Shown here one piece after another: positions 9,299-19,111 of a stretch of 64,000 bases of DNA; positions within the stretch are counted from its first letter, which is position 1, and each line of letters opens with the position of its first letter. The translations under genes were made by a program, and so were the position numbers. The DNA is from Pseudomonas sputi. Lineage in GTDB: Bacteria > Pseudomonadota > Gammaproteobacteria > Pseudomonadales > Pseudomonadaceae. The stretch is from assembly GCF_021603585.1 (NCBI RefSeq), contig NZ_BQHI01000025.1:1-64000 (forward strand), written 5' to 3'. Below the pieces are notes generated by a model that searched no databases, was not told where the DNA came from, and was given only the letters and a program-made list of their open reading frames with translations.

Positions 9299-10469
9299 TC
9301 AGGCCGTTTGCCCTACAGCTGCTTCAGAAGGCGTGCGTGGGAAAACCACTGCAGCGAGGAAAGTCAAAGCGCCAAAACCCGCCAGAATCAGGTAAAGCCC
9401 CACAAAACCGTGGCGCGGTTCGACATAAGAAATCAGCGGAATCGCCGTTGCGCTGGCACCGAACGATAAACAGTAACGCAAGGCAAACACCCGCGACTGC
9501 CATTGCGGCGCAACAAAGTTGGCGACCATCGAATCGTTCACCGTCACCTGACCGAACACCACGAACATGAACGCGGCACCGACGGCGATCACCGCCCAGC
9601 CATGCGAACAGCAACGGCGCCTGGCACAGCGTCAGCGCAATAAACGGCCATTTCAGGCTGACGCGATGCAACACCCGGCCGATGCTCAGTTGGGCAATCG
9701 CGCCGAAGGCATAGGCCAGGCTGACCACCACCCCGAGGGTTTGCGGCGAGGCGAACAGGTCATGCAAGCGGTCCTGAAACAGTTTTGGATAAGTCATGGT
9801 GGTGGCGTTGAACACCACCCCGCCGGTGGCCGTGGCCAGCGCCAGCACGCCGAACACCATGACCATTGAAATGCGCTGGCCTCCGGCACCCTTGAGCGCG
9901 GTGTGCGGACGCTTGGGAATCGGCTCCTCGCGCACCTGCAAGGCAAAACCGATCCCCAGCACGATCGCCACTGCACCCGGTAACAGGAAAGCCGAACGCC
10001 AACCGAACTGCGCCACCAACAGCCCGGTAATCAGCGCCGAGAACGCCACGCCGAGGTTGCCCCACATGCCGTTGATACCGATCTCGCGCCCGCGATTCTG
10101 CGCATAGGCCACCAGCATCGCCGTGCCGACCGGGTGGTAGATCGCAGCAAAAATGCCGATTAGGGTCAGGCCGATGACCAACATCGTCGGGCTGTTACTG
10201 AGGCCGGTGAAAATCGCCGACGCACCGATACCGAAGAAAAACACCAGCATCATCTGCCGCCGGCTCCAGTGATCGCGCAGCCAGCCGGCGGGTAGCGAAC
10301 ACGCGCCGAACGCGATGAAGCCGCCCAGCGACAGGCCGATCAGCGCGGCATAGTCGAGGGCGAAGGTCTGGGTCATGCCGAGCACGGCAGCAGGAAAAAT
10401 CAGCATGAACATGTGATCGATCACATGCGCGGCGTTGATGTAGCGAATGACGTTTCTGGACTGGTTCAT
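9299..10469 (-). pseudogene. MFS transporter interrupted by a frameshift near 9590-9600
   Basis: Translation from ATG at 10467-10469 gives MNQSRNVIRYINAAHVIDHMF and about 290 residues of a 12-helix MFS carrier resembling the fosmidomycin-resistance (FSR) type. At about base 9595 the sense frame changes. The continued frame degenerates into arginine/cysteine-rich sequence ending at 9324. A second frame (VIAVGAAFMFVVFGQ to GQTA, stop 9299-9301) supplies the missing C-terminal helices. One base gained or lost in ...CTGGGCGGTGATC... restores one protein of about 390 residues. The gene is divergent from an AraC regulator. It is either a recent inactivation or a sequencing error in a GC run. Confidence 0.8.
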
Positions 10470-10507
10470 GACGGCACGCTTTACGTTGTAGTGAGCGCTC
10501 ATGCTAA

Positions 10508-10535
10508 GTTGGCCGAAAAGAGCATTCCTGCCAAC
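10508..10535. promoter_or_regulatory. Inverted repeat between divergent MFS and araC-type genes
   Basis: GTTGGC at 10508-10513 and GCCAAC at 10530-10535 are perfect inverted half-sites 16 bases apart. They lie in the 84-bp gap between the divergent starts, where an AraC protein controlling the neighbouring transporter would bind. Assignment is inference. Confidence 0.3.
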
Positions 10536-10553
10536 CAAGTCATCGAATCAGAC

Positions 10554-11327
10554 ATGTTGATCAGCCATTTTGAACACGGCCCGGTAAGCGCCTATCCCCG
10601 CGACTATCTGGACGGTGCGCACCAGCCGCTGCACCTGCACCGCGAGGCGCAATTGCTCTATGCCGTGAGCGGCGTGATGCGGGTGGTGACGGCGCAAGGC
10701 GCCTGGGTGCTTCCGCCGAGTCGTGCGGTCTGGATTCCGCCTGAGGTCGCCCACGAGATTTTCATGTCCGGCGATGTACAGATGCGTTCATTGTTCATCG
10801 CCCCCGAACTGTCGCCCGCCAGCCTGCGCAACTGCTGCGTGCTGGCGGTGACACCATTGCTGCGCGAGCTGATCCTGCGCGCGGTGCAGGGCCCGCCGCA
10901 TGCCGACAATCCGCTGATACAGCAACTGATGCTGGAAGAACTCGCCAGCCTCGAAAACCTGCCGCTGCACATCCCGATGCCCAGTGACCGACGCCTGCAA
11001 GGGATTTGCCTGGCGCTGTTGCGTGCGCCGGATCATCCCAACACCCTGGAAGACTGGGCGCAGCAGGTGGGCGCCAGCTCACGCACATTGGCGCGGCTGT
11101 TTCAGCAACAACTGAAAATGAATTTCAATGCCTGGCGCCAGCAATTGCGCCTGATGGAAGCCCTGCCCCGCCTGCTCGCCGGGGACAGCGTGCAGAGCGT
11201 GGCGCGGGATCTGGGTTACGGCAGCGCGCGGGCGTTCAGCGCGATGTTTCGCCGTTTGCTCGGGGACAATCCCCGGGAGTACCTCAACGCCCTGAATCAG
11301 CTCAGCTCGATCAATGCATCTCGGTGA
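10554..11327 (+). CDS. AraC-family transcriptional regulator with N-terminal cupin
   Basis: From ATG 10554 the protein has 257 residues. An N-terminal cupin-like sensor runs over residues 5-100 (HQPLHLHREAQLLYAVSGVMRV). A C-terminal AraC double helix-turn-helix covers about residues 160-257 (NTLEDWAQQVGASSRTLARLF, then DSVQSVARDLGYGSARAFSAMFRRLLGDNPREYL). The upstream extension of the frame to 10413 overlaps the divergent transporter gene and lacks family similarity, so 10554 is preferred although its ribosome binding site is weak. Cupin-AraC regulators of the NimR type usually control a divergent MFS exporter, which fits the neighbour. Its 3' end overlaps the convergent LysE gene by 17 bp. 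Confidence 0.85.
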   Translation: MLISHFEHGPVSAYPRDYLDGAHQPLHLHREAQLLYAVSGVMRVVTAQGAWVLPPSRAVWIPPEVAHEIFMSGDVQMRSLFIAPELSPASLRNCCVLAVTPLLRELILRAVQGPPHADNPLIQQLMLEELASLENLPLHIPMPSDRRLQGICLALLRAPDHPNTLEDWAQQVGASSRTLARLFQQQLKMNFNAWRQQLRLMEALPRLLAGDSVQSVARDLGYGSARAFSAMFRRLLGDNPREYLNALNQLSSINASR

Positions 11328-11940
11328 ACGCGAGTTTCACGCCAATCGCGATCAGTACAGCGCCCATGGTGCGGTCGAACCAGTGGCCCATGCGGGCGAA
11401 ACCGGCGCGCACGCGCTGCTGGCTGAACAACATGGCTACCAGGCAGAACCAGGTGGCGGTCGCGACGGCGAGATAAATGCCGTAACCGGCCTGGACTGTC
11501 AGCGGGGTATGCGGGTTGATCACCACGGTGAACAGCGACAGGAAGAACAGCGTGGCTTTCGGGTTCAGACCATTGGTCACGAAACCCGAGGTGAACGCGC
11601 CACGGGCGGTGCGCTCGCCGGCTTCCTTGTGCAGGTCATCGGTGACGGTTTTCGCCGGTTGCGCGCGCAGGGCCTTGAAGCCGATATACAGCAGATACGC
11701 GGCCGCCGCCCACTTCAGGGCGTTGAACAACACGATCGATTGGGAAACGATCAGCCCGATCCCCAGCAGCGAATAGCCGACGTGCAGGAAAATCGCCGTG
11801 CCCACACCCAGCGCCGTCCAGGTCCCGGCGCGTCGACCATGGGTCACACTTTCACGCACCACCACGGCGAAATCAGGACCGGGGCTGGCAACGGCCAACA
11901 GATGGATCAGGGCAACGGTCAAGAATTCGGTCCAGTACAT
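11311..11940 (-). CDS. LysE/RhtB-family amino-acid exporter
   Basis: The start at 11938-11940 gives 209 residues preceded by a good ribosome binding site (AAAGGAG). Five or six hydrophobic segments and the conserved N-terminal motif LAVASPGPDFAVVVRESVTHGRRAG identify the LysE/RhtB translocator family of inner-membrane exporters for amino acids or homoserine lactone-like compounds. FVTNGLNPKATLFFLSLF is the second conserved family motif. The upstream in-frame extension to 12012 lacks family similarity and was rejected. The gene is convergent with the AraC gene and divergent from the hydroxyacid dehydrogenase. The substrate is unknown. Confidence 0.9.
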   Translation of the reverse strand: MYWTEFLTVALIHLLAVASPGPDFAVVVRESVTHGRRAGTWTALGVGTAIFLHVGYSLLGIGLIVSQSIVLFNALKWAAAAYLLYIGFKALRAQPAKTVTDDLHKEAGERTARGAFTSGFVTNGLNPKATLFFLSLFTVVINPHTPLTVQAGYGIYLAVATATWFCLVAMLFSQQRVRAGFARMGHWFDRTMGAVLIAIGVKLAFTEMH

Positions 11941-12031
11941 GGGGGCTCCTTTCGGCCAAGCGTAACGAGTTGTTTCATCTGGTAGGCTCGGCAGATTACG
12001 CCTTCCCTTCAAAGCACGACAGGTACAGTTG

Positions 12032-12997
12032 ATGACGAACGTCCACCGCGCCGTATTCCTCGATCACCCTTCGCTGGATCTTGGTGATCTCGATCTGAGC
12101 CCTTTGCGTGATTGCTTCAGTGATCTGCAACTGTTCGTCCAGACGCTGCCTGCGCAGGTGGTCGAACGCCTGCAGGGTGCGACCGTGGCGATCAGCAACA
12201 AAGTCCTGATCGACGCCGCCGCCATGGCCGCCAACCCACAGCTGAAGCTGATCCTGATTACCGCCACCGGCACCAACAACGTCGATCTGGCCGCCGCACG
12301 CGCCCACGGCATCACCGTATGCAACTGCCAGGGTTACGGCACGCCGTCGGTGGCGCAGCACACGATCATGCTGCTGCTCAACCTCGCCACGCGTCTGGCC
12401 GACTACCAGAAAGCTGTCGCTGAAGGCCGCTGGCAGCAGGCGAAACAGTTCTGCCTGCTGGATTACCCGATCGTCGAACTGGAAGGCAAAACCCTTGGCC
12501 TGCTCGGTCACGGCGAATTGGGCGGTGCAGTCGCGCGTCTGGCCGAAGCCTTCGGCATGCGCGTACTGCTGGGGCAGATTCCGGGGCGCCCTGCCCGTGC
12601 GGATCGCCTGCCGCTGGAAGAGTTGCTGCCGCAGATCGACGCCCTCACCCTGCACTGCCCGCTCAACGAACATACCCGGCATTTCATCGGCGCCCGCGAA
12701 CTCGCCTCAATGAAACCCGGCGCCTTCGTGGTCAACACCGCCCGTGGCGGGCTGATCGACGAACAGGCCCTGGCCGATGCCCTGCGCAGCGGTCATCTGG
12801 GCGGTGCCGCCACCGACGTGCTGAGCGTCGAGCCGCCGACCCAAGGCAATCCGCTGCTGGCCGCCGACATCCCGCGCCTGATCGTCACCCCGCACAATGC
12901 CTGGGGCAGCCGCGAAGCGCGGCAGCGCATCGTCGGCCAACTGGTGGAAAACACCCAGGCGTTCTACAGCGGTAAGGCGCTGCGGGTCGTCAGTTGA
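12032..12997 (+). CDS. D-2-hydroxyacid dehydrogenase (glycerate/hydroxypyruvate type)
   Basis: The 321-residue protein belongs to the NAD(P)-dependent D-isomer 2-hydroxyacid dehydrogenases, which reduce 2-oxoacids such as hydroxypyruvate or glyoxylate. Features are the Rossmann glycine motif [20 protein letters not shown] (around residues 150-170), the catalytic arginine in [13 protein letters not shown], the glutamate in DVLSVEPP and the histidine in [13 protein letters not shown] 12032 is used instead of the TTG immediately before it. The region [21 protein letters not shown] is the family signature. It starts in the short gap divergent from the LysE gene. Exact substrate preference cannot be assigned. 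Confidence 0.9.
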   Translation: MTNVHRAVFLDHPSLDLGDLDLSPLRDCFSDLQLFVQTLPAQVVERLQGATVAISNKVLIDAAAMAANPQLKLILITATGTNNVDLAAARAHGITVCNCQGYGTPSVAQHTIMLLLNLATRLADYQKAVAEGRWQQAKQFCLLDYPIVELEGKTLGLLGHGELGGAVARLAEAFGMRVLLGQIPGRPARADRLPLEELLPQIDALTLHCPLNEHTRHFIGARELASMKPGAFVVNTARGGLIDEQALADALRSGHLGGAATDVLSVEPPTQGNPLLAADIPRLIVTPHNAWGSREARQRIVGQLVENTQAFYSGKALRVVS

Positions 12998-13029
12998 TAA
13001 ACTGCGGGACTTTTTTCACAGGAGCAGTT

Positions 13030-14028
13030 ATGGATCCGCGCAGTGAAGTACTGCTTCGTCAGGCCGAGTTATTCCAGGGTTCGGTGTTGCTGGCCGGTTT
13101 GCCTGCCGATGATCTTTTGGGGCGCCTGCCCGAGGCGTTTGGCTGGTGCTGGCACGCCGGCGATCAGGCTGCGCTGGATGCGCGCTTCGAAGGCCGCAGC
13201 CATTTTGGCGTGAACGTTCCGGAACGCGAATTCACCAACGCCGTGGTGTTTCTGCCAAAAGCCAAGGACCTGACCGATTACCTCCTCAATGCCGTGGCTT
13301 CGCGCCTGGCCGGGCGTGAGGTGTATCTGGTCGGGGAAAAACGCAGCGGTATCGAAGGCGCCTCCAAACAGCTCAACCCGTTCGGCAAGCCGCGCAAGCT
13401 CGACAGCGCGCGGCATTGCCAGCTGTGGCAAGTGACCGTGGCCAACGCTCCCGAAGCCAAACCGCTGGAAAGCCTGGCACAGACCTACGAACTGCCGCTG
13501 GCCGAAGGCCCGTTGAAAGTCATCAACCTGCCGGGCGTGTTCAGCCACGGCCGACTGGATCGCGGCAGCGCCCTGCTGCTGGAACACCTGGACAAACTGC
13601 CGAGCGGTCATTTGCTGGATTTCGGTTGCGGCGCCGGCGTGCTCGGCGCGGCGGTCAAGCGCCGTTACCCGCACAATCAGGTCACGTTGCTCGACGTTGA
13701 TGCGTTCGCGGCCGCCAGCAGCCGGTTGACCCTGGCGGCCAATGGTCTGGAAGCCGAGGTGCTGACCGGTGATGGAATCGATGCCGCGCCGATGGGATTG
13801 AACGCGATCCTGAGCAACCCGCCGTTCCATGTCGGCGTGCACACCGATTATTTCGCTACCGAGAACTTGCTGCGAAAAGCGGCCAAACATCTGAAAAACG
13901 GCGGTGAACTTCGCTTGGTTGCCAACAGCTTCCTGAAGTATCAACCGTTGATCGAAGAGCATCTCGGGGTCTGTGCGATCAAGGCCGAAGGCAACGGATT
14001 CCGGATTTACCGGGCCAAGCGCGGCTGA
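13030..14028 (+). CDS. rsmC: 16S rRNA (guanine-1207-N2)-methyltransferase RsmC
   Basis: The 332-residue protein has the two-domain RsmC build: an N-terminal degenerate methyltransferase-like half and a C-terminal catalytic half. The SAM-binding loop [10 protein letters not shown] is at residues 197-206 and the catalytic NPPF at residues 263-266. The N-terminus [15 protein letters not shown] and the length match Pseudomonas RsmC. It methylates G1207 of 16S rRNA in the 30S subunit. GGAG six bases before ATG 13030 supports the start. An in-frame upstream ATG at 12994 overlaps the dehydrogenase stop and lacks similarity. It is followed by the riboswitch of the next gene. Confidence 0.92.
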   Translation: MDPRSEVLLRQAELFQGSVLLAGLPADDLLGRLPEAFGWCWHAGDQAALDARFEGRSHFGVNVPEREFTNAVVFLPKAKDLTDYLLNAVASRLAGREVYLVGEKRSGIEGASKQLNPFGKPRKLDSARHCQLWQVTVANAPEAKPLESLAQTYELPLAEGPLKVINLPGVFSHGRLDRGSALLLEHLDKLPSGHLLDFGCGAGVLGAAVKRRYPHNQVTLLDVDAFAAASSRLTLAANGLEAEVLTGDGIDAAPMGLNAILSNPPFHVGVHTDYFATENLLRKAAKHLKNGGELRLVANSFLKYQPLIEEHLGVCAIKAEGNGFRIYRAKRG

Positions 14029-14087
14029 AACTTCTTTTAAAAAAGAGGCTTGCTCAATCGGATTTGCCTAGGCAGAATCCGCTCCGT

Positions 14088-14290
14088 CCTAGGGGAGTAG
14101 TCTCCCACGAGCGCCATGCTCGTCCGGCATACGTCAACATACTTGATCCTCAGATCATGGCGTATGCGACCCAAGCGTCCGCAGCAGACGGATCGCAGGG
14201 TTTGACAAGACCTATGACACGCACACCTTACCCGGGGCGGGAAGGCTGTACGTGTCATAGCCGTGTCGACCCGCCCCTTAGGAAATCCTG
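14088..14290 (+). promoter_or_regulatory. yybP-ykoY manganese riboswitch
   Basis: The leader contains the hallmark GGGGAGTAG (14092-14100) and CGTCAACATAC (about 14132-14142). A 9-bp stem TATGACACG/CGTGTCATA encloses the ACCTTACC segment. The closing helix P1 pairs CCTAGGGG (14088-14095) with CCCCTTAGG (14274-14282). These match the yybP-ykoY class, which senses Mn2+. The Shine-Dalgarno AGGA (14280-14283) overlaps the 3' strand of P1, so translational control is likely. The downstream gene encodes a TMEM165/GDT1-type transporter, a manganese exporter family often governed by this riboswitch. Confidence 0.88.
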
Positions 14291-14875
14291 ATGCTGGACT
14301 CGTTACTCGTTCCCACCGCAATCGTTGCCTTGGCCGAAATCGGCGACAAGACGCAACTGCTCGCGCTGATTCTCGCCGCTCGCTTTCGCAAACCCTGGCC
14401 GATCATCGCCGGTATCGTCGCTGCGACTCTGGCCAACCACGCGGCAGCCGGTGCGGTCGGCGCCTGGTTCGGCAGTTTCTTCTCTGATTCGGTCCTGCAC
14501 TGGATCCTCGCCGCGAGTTTTGCCGCCACCGCCCTGTGGACGCTGGTGCCGGACAAGATGGATGACGACGAAGCCAGCACCGCCCGCAAGTTCGGGCCAT
14601 TCCTGACCACCCTGATCGCGTTCTTCCTGGCGGAAATCGGTGACAAGACCCAGATCGCTACGGTGATGCTGGCAGCGCAATATCCGGAGCTGTGGCTGGT
14701 GATCATCGGTACGACGGCGGGCATGCTGATCGCCAACGTGCCGGTGGTACTGGCGGGTAATTTTGCGGCGGAGAAACTGCCGCTGACCCTGATCCGTCGA
14801 CTGGCCGCCTCGGCGTTCCTGATCCTGGCGATCGTCGCGGTGTACAAGGCGATGCAGAGCAGCGGCTGGGTTTGA
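14291..14875 (+). CDS. TMEM165/GDT1-family manganese exporter
   Basis: The 194-residue inner-membrane protein has two repeats of three helices, each carrying the cation-binding motif E-x-G-D-K-T. They are ALAEIGDKTQLLALILAARF near residue 15 and FFLAEIGDKTQIATVMLAAQY near residue 118. This is the UPF0016 family, whose bacterial members (MneA) export Mn2+ and whose eukaryotic members move Mn2+/Ca2+. The yybP-ykoY riboswitch directly upstream, with its helix covering the ribosome binding site, supports manganese as the substrate and Mn-induced expression. It ends just before a strong bidirectional terminator. Confidence 0.92.
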   Translation: MLDSLLVPTAIVALAEIGDKTQLLALILAARFRKPWPIIAGIVAATLANHAAAGAVGAWFGSFFSDSVLHWILAASFAATALWTLVPDKMDDDEASTARKFGPFLTTLIAFFLAEIGDKTQIATVMLAAQYPELWLVIIGTTAGMLIANVPVVLAGNFAAEKLPLTLIRRLAASAFLILAIVAVYKAMQSSGWV

Positions 14876-14882
14876 TCCGGCA

Positions 14883-14913
14883 GATCGCTCCCCCACTCAG
14901 CGGGGGAGCGATC
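14883..14913. terminator. Bidirectional terminator hairpin
   Basis: A perfect 12-bp stem (14883-14894 with 14902-14913), loop ACTCAGC, lies between the convergent manganese exporter and M48 protease genes. Confidence 0.75.
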
Positions 14914-14919
14914 ATTGTT

Positions 14920-15738
14920 TCAGGACTTGGGCGCTTTCTCGTAAAGCGGCATGACCTTCGGAATCGCCGCCTGCAAGGCAGCCGTGCGACTGCTGGAAGA
15001 TGGGTGAGTGCTCATGAACTCCGGTGGCGCACCTTCAGAGGCCTTGCTCATCTTGTTCCACAGGGTGATGGCGGCATTCGGGTTGTACCCGGCGCGCGCA
15101 GCCAGCTCCAGACCGATCAGGTCGGCTTCGTTCTCGTTGGCGCGGCTGTTGGGCAAGGTCATGCCGTAGTTGGCCACGGTGTCGGCCAGCGCCAGACTGT
15201 CCTGGCCCAGACCGAGCAACGCACCGGCACCCTGCTTGGCCATTTCAATGCCATAGGCCTTGGACATGGCCTCACGACCATGCTCACGCAGGGCGTGAGC
15301 AATCTCATGGCCCATGACCGCAGCGATTTCATCGTCGGTGAGTTTCAGACTGTCGATCAGCCCGGTATAGAAAATGATCTTGCCGCCAGGACCGCAGTTG
15401 GCATTGAGCTCGTCGCTCTTGATCAGGTTCACTTCCCATTTCCACTGCGCAGCGTCCGGACGAAAGTTCGGTGCCTGGGCAATCAAGCGGTTGGCAATCG
15501 CCTGAACACGCTTGGCATCGTTGCTGGTCTTGTCCAGCACGCCTTTGCTGGACGCCTCGCCCACGGTCTTCTGATAGGACTGGGCATACATCTGGTCGAC
15601 CTCTTGCGAGGACAGCATGCTGAACATGTACTGCTTGCGTTCCACGCCCACGGCACCGCCACTGGTGGTGTTGACCGACTGACAACCGGCCAGCAACAAC
15701 GCTGCGCTCAGTGCACTTACAACCAATGTCTTGTTCAT
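14920..15738 (-). CDS. M48-family zinc metalloprotease lipoprotein
   Basis: The 272-residue protein begins with a lipoprotein signal peptide and lipobox LLAGC (Cys19). It carries the zinc-binding motif HEIAH in MGHEIAHALREHG, with the third ligand glutamate in NENEADLIGLELAARAGY. The C-terminal STHPSSSSR segment is characteristic of the LoiP/YcaL and BepA-like M48 proteases. The residue after the lipid cysteine is Q, so outer-membrane sorting is expected. Such proteases degrade misfolded envelope proteins. It is a single gene, convergent with the manganese exporter. Confidence 0.9.
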   Translation of the reverse strand: MNKTLVVSALSAALLLAGCQSVNTTSGGAVGVERKQYMFSMLSSQEVDQMYAQSYQKTVGEASSKGVLDKTSNDAKRVQAIANRLIAQAPNFRPDAAQWKWEVNLIKSDELNANCGPGGKIIFYTGLIDSLKLTDDEIAAVMGHEIAHALREHGREAMSKAYGIEMAKQGAGALLGLGQDSLALADTVANYGMTLPNSRANENEADLIGLELAARAGYNPNAAITLWNKMSKASEGAPPEFMSTHPSSSSRTAALQAAIPKVMPLYEKAPKS

Positions 15739-15991
15739 TCAAAAGCTCCCTGAAAACCTGCCGCGTATCCTAGGCGGGTAATGGTATCGACGCCAGATAC
15801 AACGGACGTGTTGCACCTGTTTTCAGAAGACACGCTTCTGACCTGTAGGAAAAAATTCATATCCACCTCCGAGCGCACTGCCACTGCGGCGCCCACTGAT
15901 CCATTTGCGACATTCAGATTCACTTCGCCTCATGGCGCAATAGTGGCTGCCGATACAACAGCGCAGACGTCCTCTCGCGTGCGGAGCTCCC

Positions 15992-18133
15992 ATGAAGTTC
16001 AAGTCGATCCAGTTTTCCGTGGCCGCCCTGGCCGGCGCCATCGTGCTCAGCGTAGTTGCCGCGCTGGTGCTGTATGCGCTGTTCTCCGGTGCCCGCACCC
16101 AGGAGATGGTCCAGCAACGGACCCAGGCCCAGTTCGAACAAGTCATCGAACAACGCCTGACCTCGCTGGCGCAGACCCAAGTCAGCCAGATCCAGCGCGA
16201 GCTGGAAGCGCCGCTGTTGATTGCCGGCGGACTGGTACGCGTCAACGCCCTGCTCGGCACACCGGGCACCGACGGCCAGCCACGCCTGACCGTAAGCCGT
16301 GAGCAACTGATCAGCCTGATCAAGGAAAACGTCGAGAAGAACCCGAAGATTCTCGGCACCTACATCGGCTGGGAAAAAAATGCGCTGGATCATAATGACG
16401 CGGCCTACGTCGGCACCCAGGTTGTCGGCATCGACCCTGGCAACGGCCGCTTCCTGCCGTGGTGGTTTCGCAATGACGACGGCACCCTGGGCCTGGACAA
16501 ACTGGTGGACGTCGACGACCAGAAAGTCCTGTCCACCGGCGTGCGCGCCAGCGAGTACTATCTGTGCTCGAAAGAAACCAAGAAATCCTGCGTGATCGAT
16601 CCGGCCCCGTACAAGGTCGGCGACAAGATCGTCATGCTCGCCTCCTTCATTGAACCGATCATGCTCAACGGCGCCTTCCAGGGCATCGTCGGCGCCGACC
16701 TGTCGGTGAACTTCATCCAGGAAATGCTCCTGGCTGCGAACCAGAAACTCTACAGCGGCGCCGGGCAAATGGCCCTGATCGGCAGCAATGGCCGGATCGT
16801 TGCCTACACCAAGGATCCGAGCAAATTCGGCGAGAAGGTCAGCGATATCCTCGACGCCCAGCAGATTGCCAACATGGCCAGTCTCAAGCGCGGCGAAGTG
16901 ACTTACACCGTCAATAAAGAGCAAGGCCGGATCGAGCTGTACTTGCCGTTCGGTATCGGCCAGACCGAGGCGCGCTGGACCCTGATGCTGCAACTGCCGC
17001 TCGACGCGGTGATGGCGGATCTGCAAAAGCTGCAAGGCGACCTCGACGCCCAGCGCAAGTCCGACACCTTCGGCATGGCCATGGTCGGTCTGATCATTGC
17101 CGGTCTCGGCTTGCTGGTGATCTGGCTGGTGGGCCACGGCATCGCCCGTCCGCTCAAACAAATGGTGACCATGCTCGATGACATCGCCCAGGGCGAAGGT
17201 GACCTGACCCGTCGCTTGAGCAGTGACCGCAAGGACGAACTCGGTTCAATCGCCAAAGGCTTCAATACTTTCCTCGCCAAGCTGCAGGGGATGATCACGC
17301 AGGTGGTGTCGTCGGTGCAGAGCGTCAGCGATTCCTCGGAGCACACGGCGGACATCGCGATCCGTACCAATATCGGCATTCAGAAACAGATGGCCGAGAT
17401 CGATCAGGTGGCCACCGCGGTGCAGGAAATGACCGCCACCGCACAAGACGTGGCGCGCAATGCGACCCAGGCGGCACAAGCCGCCAGCCACGCCGATCAG
17501 GCGGCCAGTCAGGGCATGCAGATCGTGCGCGACACCTCCAACTCGATTGGCGTGCTGGCCGTGGAAATCGGCAAGGCCGTGGACGTGGTGCAGACACTGG
17601 CCAAGGACAGCGAAAACATCAACGCGATCCTCATCGCCATTCGCGGGATCGCCGAGCAGACCAACCTGCTGGCCCTCAACGCGGCGATTGAAGCGGCGCG
17701 TGCCGGTGAGCAGGGTCGCGGGTTTGCCGTGGTGGCCGACGAAGTGCGCAACCTGGCGCAGAAAACCCAGAAGGCCACCGAAGAAATCCAGAGCATGATC
17801 CAGCAACTGCAACAGGGCACTCGCGATGTGGTGCGGGTCATGGAGGACAGCCAGAACCGCACCGACGAAAGTGTGCAGCACGCGGCGAAGGCCGCCGAAG
17901 CACTGGAAACGATTACTCAGGCGGTTTCGGTGATCAATGACATGAACACACAGATCGCCAGCGCCGCCGAAGAACAGAGCGCGGTGGCCGACGACATCAA
18001 CCGCAACGTGATCAACATCGGTCAGGTGGCGAATGAGGTGGCCGGCGGTGCGGATGAATCGAGTTCGGCCAGTGCCGATCTGACCAAGCTGGCGGAGCAG
18101 CAGCGGCGGTTGATCAATCAGTTCAAGGTCTAG
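15992..18133 (+). CDS. Methyl-accepting chemotaxis protein with dCache sensor domain
   Basis: The 713-residue chemoreceptor has a first membrane helix at about residues 8-30 and a large periplasmic double-Cache domain (about 35-360). A second helix lies at about 362-382, then HAMP, then the coiled-coil signalling domain. Its hairpin tip is [38 protein letters not shown], given here as motif [20 protein letters not shown]. Size and sensor features ([21 protein letters not shown]) recall the TlpQ/McpU polyamine and histamine receptors of Pseudomonas, but the ligand is an inference. No chemotaxis genes are nearby, which is usual for orphan receptors. Confidence 0.92.
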   Translation: MKFKSIQFSVAALAGAIVLSVVAALVLYALFSGARTQEMVQQRTQAQFEQVIEQRLTSLAQTQVSQIQRELEAPLLIAGGLVRVNALLGTPGTDGQPRLTVSREQLISLIKENVEKNPKILGTYIGWEKNALDHNDAAYVGTQVVGIDPGNGRFLPWWFRNDDGTLGLDKLVDVDDQKVLSTGVRASEYYLCSKETKKSCVIDPAPYKVGDKIVMLASFIEPIMLNGAFQGIVGADLSVNFIQEMLLAANQKLYSGAGQMALIGSNGRIVAYTKDPSKFGEKVSDILDAQQIANMASLKRGEVTYTVNKEQGRIELYLPFGIGQTEARWTLMLQLPLDAVMADLQKLQGDLDAQRKSDTFGMAMVGLIIAGLGLLVIWLVGHGIARPLKQMVTMLDDIAQGEGDLTRRLSSDRKDELGSIAKGFNTFLAKLQGMITQVVSSVQSVSDSSEHTADIAIRTNIGIQKQMAEIDQVATAVQEMTATAQDVARNATQAAQAASHADQAASQGMQIVRDTSNSIGVLAVEIGKAVDVVQTLAKDSENINAILIAIRGIAEQTNLLALNAAIEAARAGEQGRGFAVVADEVRNLAQKTQKATEEIQSMIQQLQQGTRDVVRVMEDSQNRTDESVQHAAKAAEALETITQAVSVINDMNTQIASAAEEQSAVADDINRNVINIGQVANEVAGGADESSSASADLTKLAEQQRRLINQFKV

Positions 18134-18137
18134 CCGA

Positions 18138-18176
18138 CAGTGATCGTTCCCACGCTCGGCGCGGGAACGATCACTG
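18138..18176. repeat. GATCGTTCCC palindromic repeat
   Basis: A 14-bp inverted repeat (CAGTGATCGTTCCC with its complement) separated by 11 bases lies between the convergent chemoreceptor and SRAP genes. A second, sequence-related element occurs at 28261-28291. This family of intergenic palindromes is common in P. fluorescens-type genomes and may work as a terminator. Confidence 0.7.
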
Positions 18177-18181
18177 CAGGG

Positions 18182-18805
18182 TCAGGCCGGGGTCAAACAC
18201 TCCGGCCCATTGAGTTTCGGATCATTGACCAGGTTCGCCAGCACCCGCTCGCGCAAGGCGGCAGGCTCGCTGGCGAGCAAACCCTGCAGGACGTGCAACG
18301 GCGTTTCAGGATCAAGCCACGCCGCCTGCCCCGCCTCATCGAGAATCAACGGCCGGCGCTGACTGGCGGCCGGTTGTGTTATTACCGCCGTACTCAGCCA
18401 GACTTGCTCCTGCACCGGATACGCTTCCCAGATCGCCGCAAAAAACAACGAAGAACCCTCCCCCGGCGTCAGCCAGTACGGGCGCTTGCGCGTGGTGCCG
18501 CGCCATTCGTAGAAGCCGTTGGCCGGCAGCAGACAGCGACGCAGACGCAGGGCTTCACGGAACATCGGCTGCTCGGCGACGGTTTCGGCCCGGGCGTGGG
18601 CCGGGGTACGTGACAGGTCGGTCAGCCACGGCGGCGTCAGCCCCCAACGCGCACGGGCCAGCGTGCGCTGGCCGTCGGGTTCGGCGCGCAGCATCAACAC
18701 CGAATCGTTGGGGGAAATGTTCCACTGCGCCTGCTGATCGGCAGGAAAACCTGGCAGGCTCGCAAAATCGCGGTTCCAGCGAAACAGGGCATAACGTCCA
18801 CACAT
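18182..18805 (-). CDS. SRAP-family abasic-site-processing protein (YedK/HMCES type)
   Basis: The 207-residue protein starts MCGRYALF. Cys2, exposed after removal of the initiator methionine, is the catalytic nucleophile of the SRAP family and forms a covalent link with abasic sites in single-stranded DNA. Other family marks are the WNISPND segment, RWGLTPPWL, HARAETVAEQPMFREAL with its catalytic glutamate, and RRCLLPANGFYEWRG. In E. coli the homologue is YedK and in humans HMCES; both shield abasic sites at replication forks. It stands alone upstream of two small minus-strand genes. Confidence 0.92.
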   Translation of the reverse strand: MCGRYALFRWNRDFASLPGFPADQQAQWNISPNDSVLMLRAEPDGQRTLARARWGLTPPWLTDLSRTPAHARAETVAEQPMFREALRLRRCLLPANGFYEWRGTTRKRPYWLTPGEGSSLFFAAIWEAYPVQEQVWLSTAVITQPAASQRRPLILDEAGQAAWLDPETPLHVLQGLLASEPAALRERVLANLVNDPKLNGPECLTPA

Positions 18806-18841
18806 GGGGCAGCACGACTCACAAATAAAACGAACGCCAGC

Positions 18842-19102
18842 CTAACAGACCAGCGTCCCGGGATAGCCATCCGGTTCATCGCCGGGCAGCGGCAGCGCGG
18901 CATTGTACGCACGGATCAGCTCGCGGGCGTATTCGGCCTGGTCGTTATCGACCGACAGGCCCAACAGGCCGAAAATCGGCAACTCCCCCGTACCGCCCAG
19001 CAAATCGCGCCCGACCAGATGCGCCTCGATGCCCTCGCTGGCGAGCATGCCCTTGAGCATCTCGCCCTCCATCAGGTTTTCCGGCTCGTAGATTCGCTGC
19101 AT
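18842..19102 (-). CDS. DUF2007 domain-containing small protein
   Basis: The 86-residue protein reads MQRIYEPENLMEGEMLKGML, then EGIEAHLVGRDLLGG. This is the pattern of the DUF2007 (putative prokaryotic signal-transducing) family, which has a PII-like ferredoxin-type fold. The function is unknown. It begins nine bases after the CPXCG protein gene stop, so the two form a short operon. There is no signal peptide or membrane segment, so it is likely cytosolic. Confidence 0.8.
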   Translation of the reverse strand: MQRIYEPENLMEGEMLKGMLASEGIEAHLVGRDLLGGTGELPIFGLLGLSVDNDQAEYARELIRAYNAALPLPGDEPDGYPGTLVC

Positions 19103-19111
19103 GGCCGCGCC

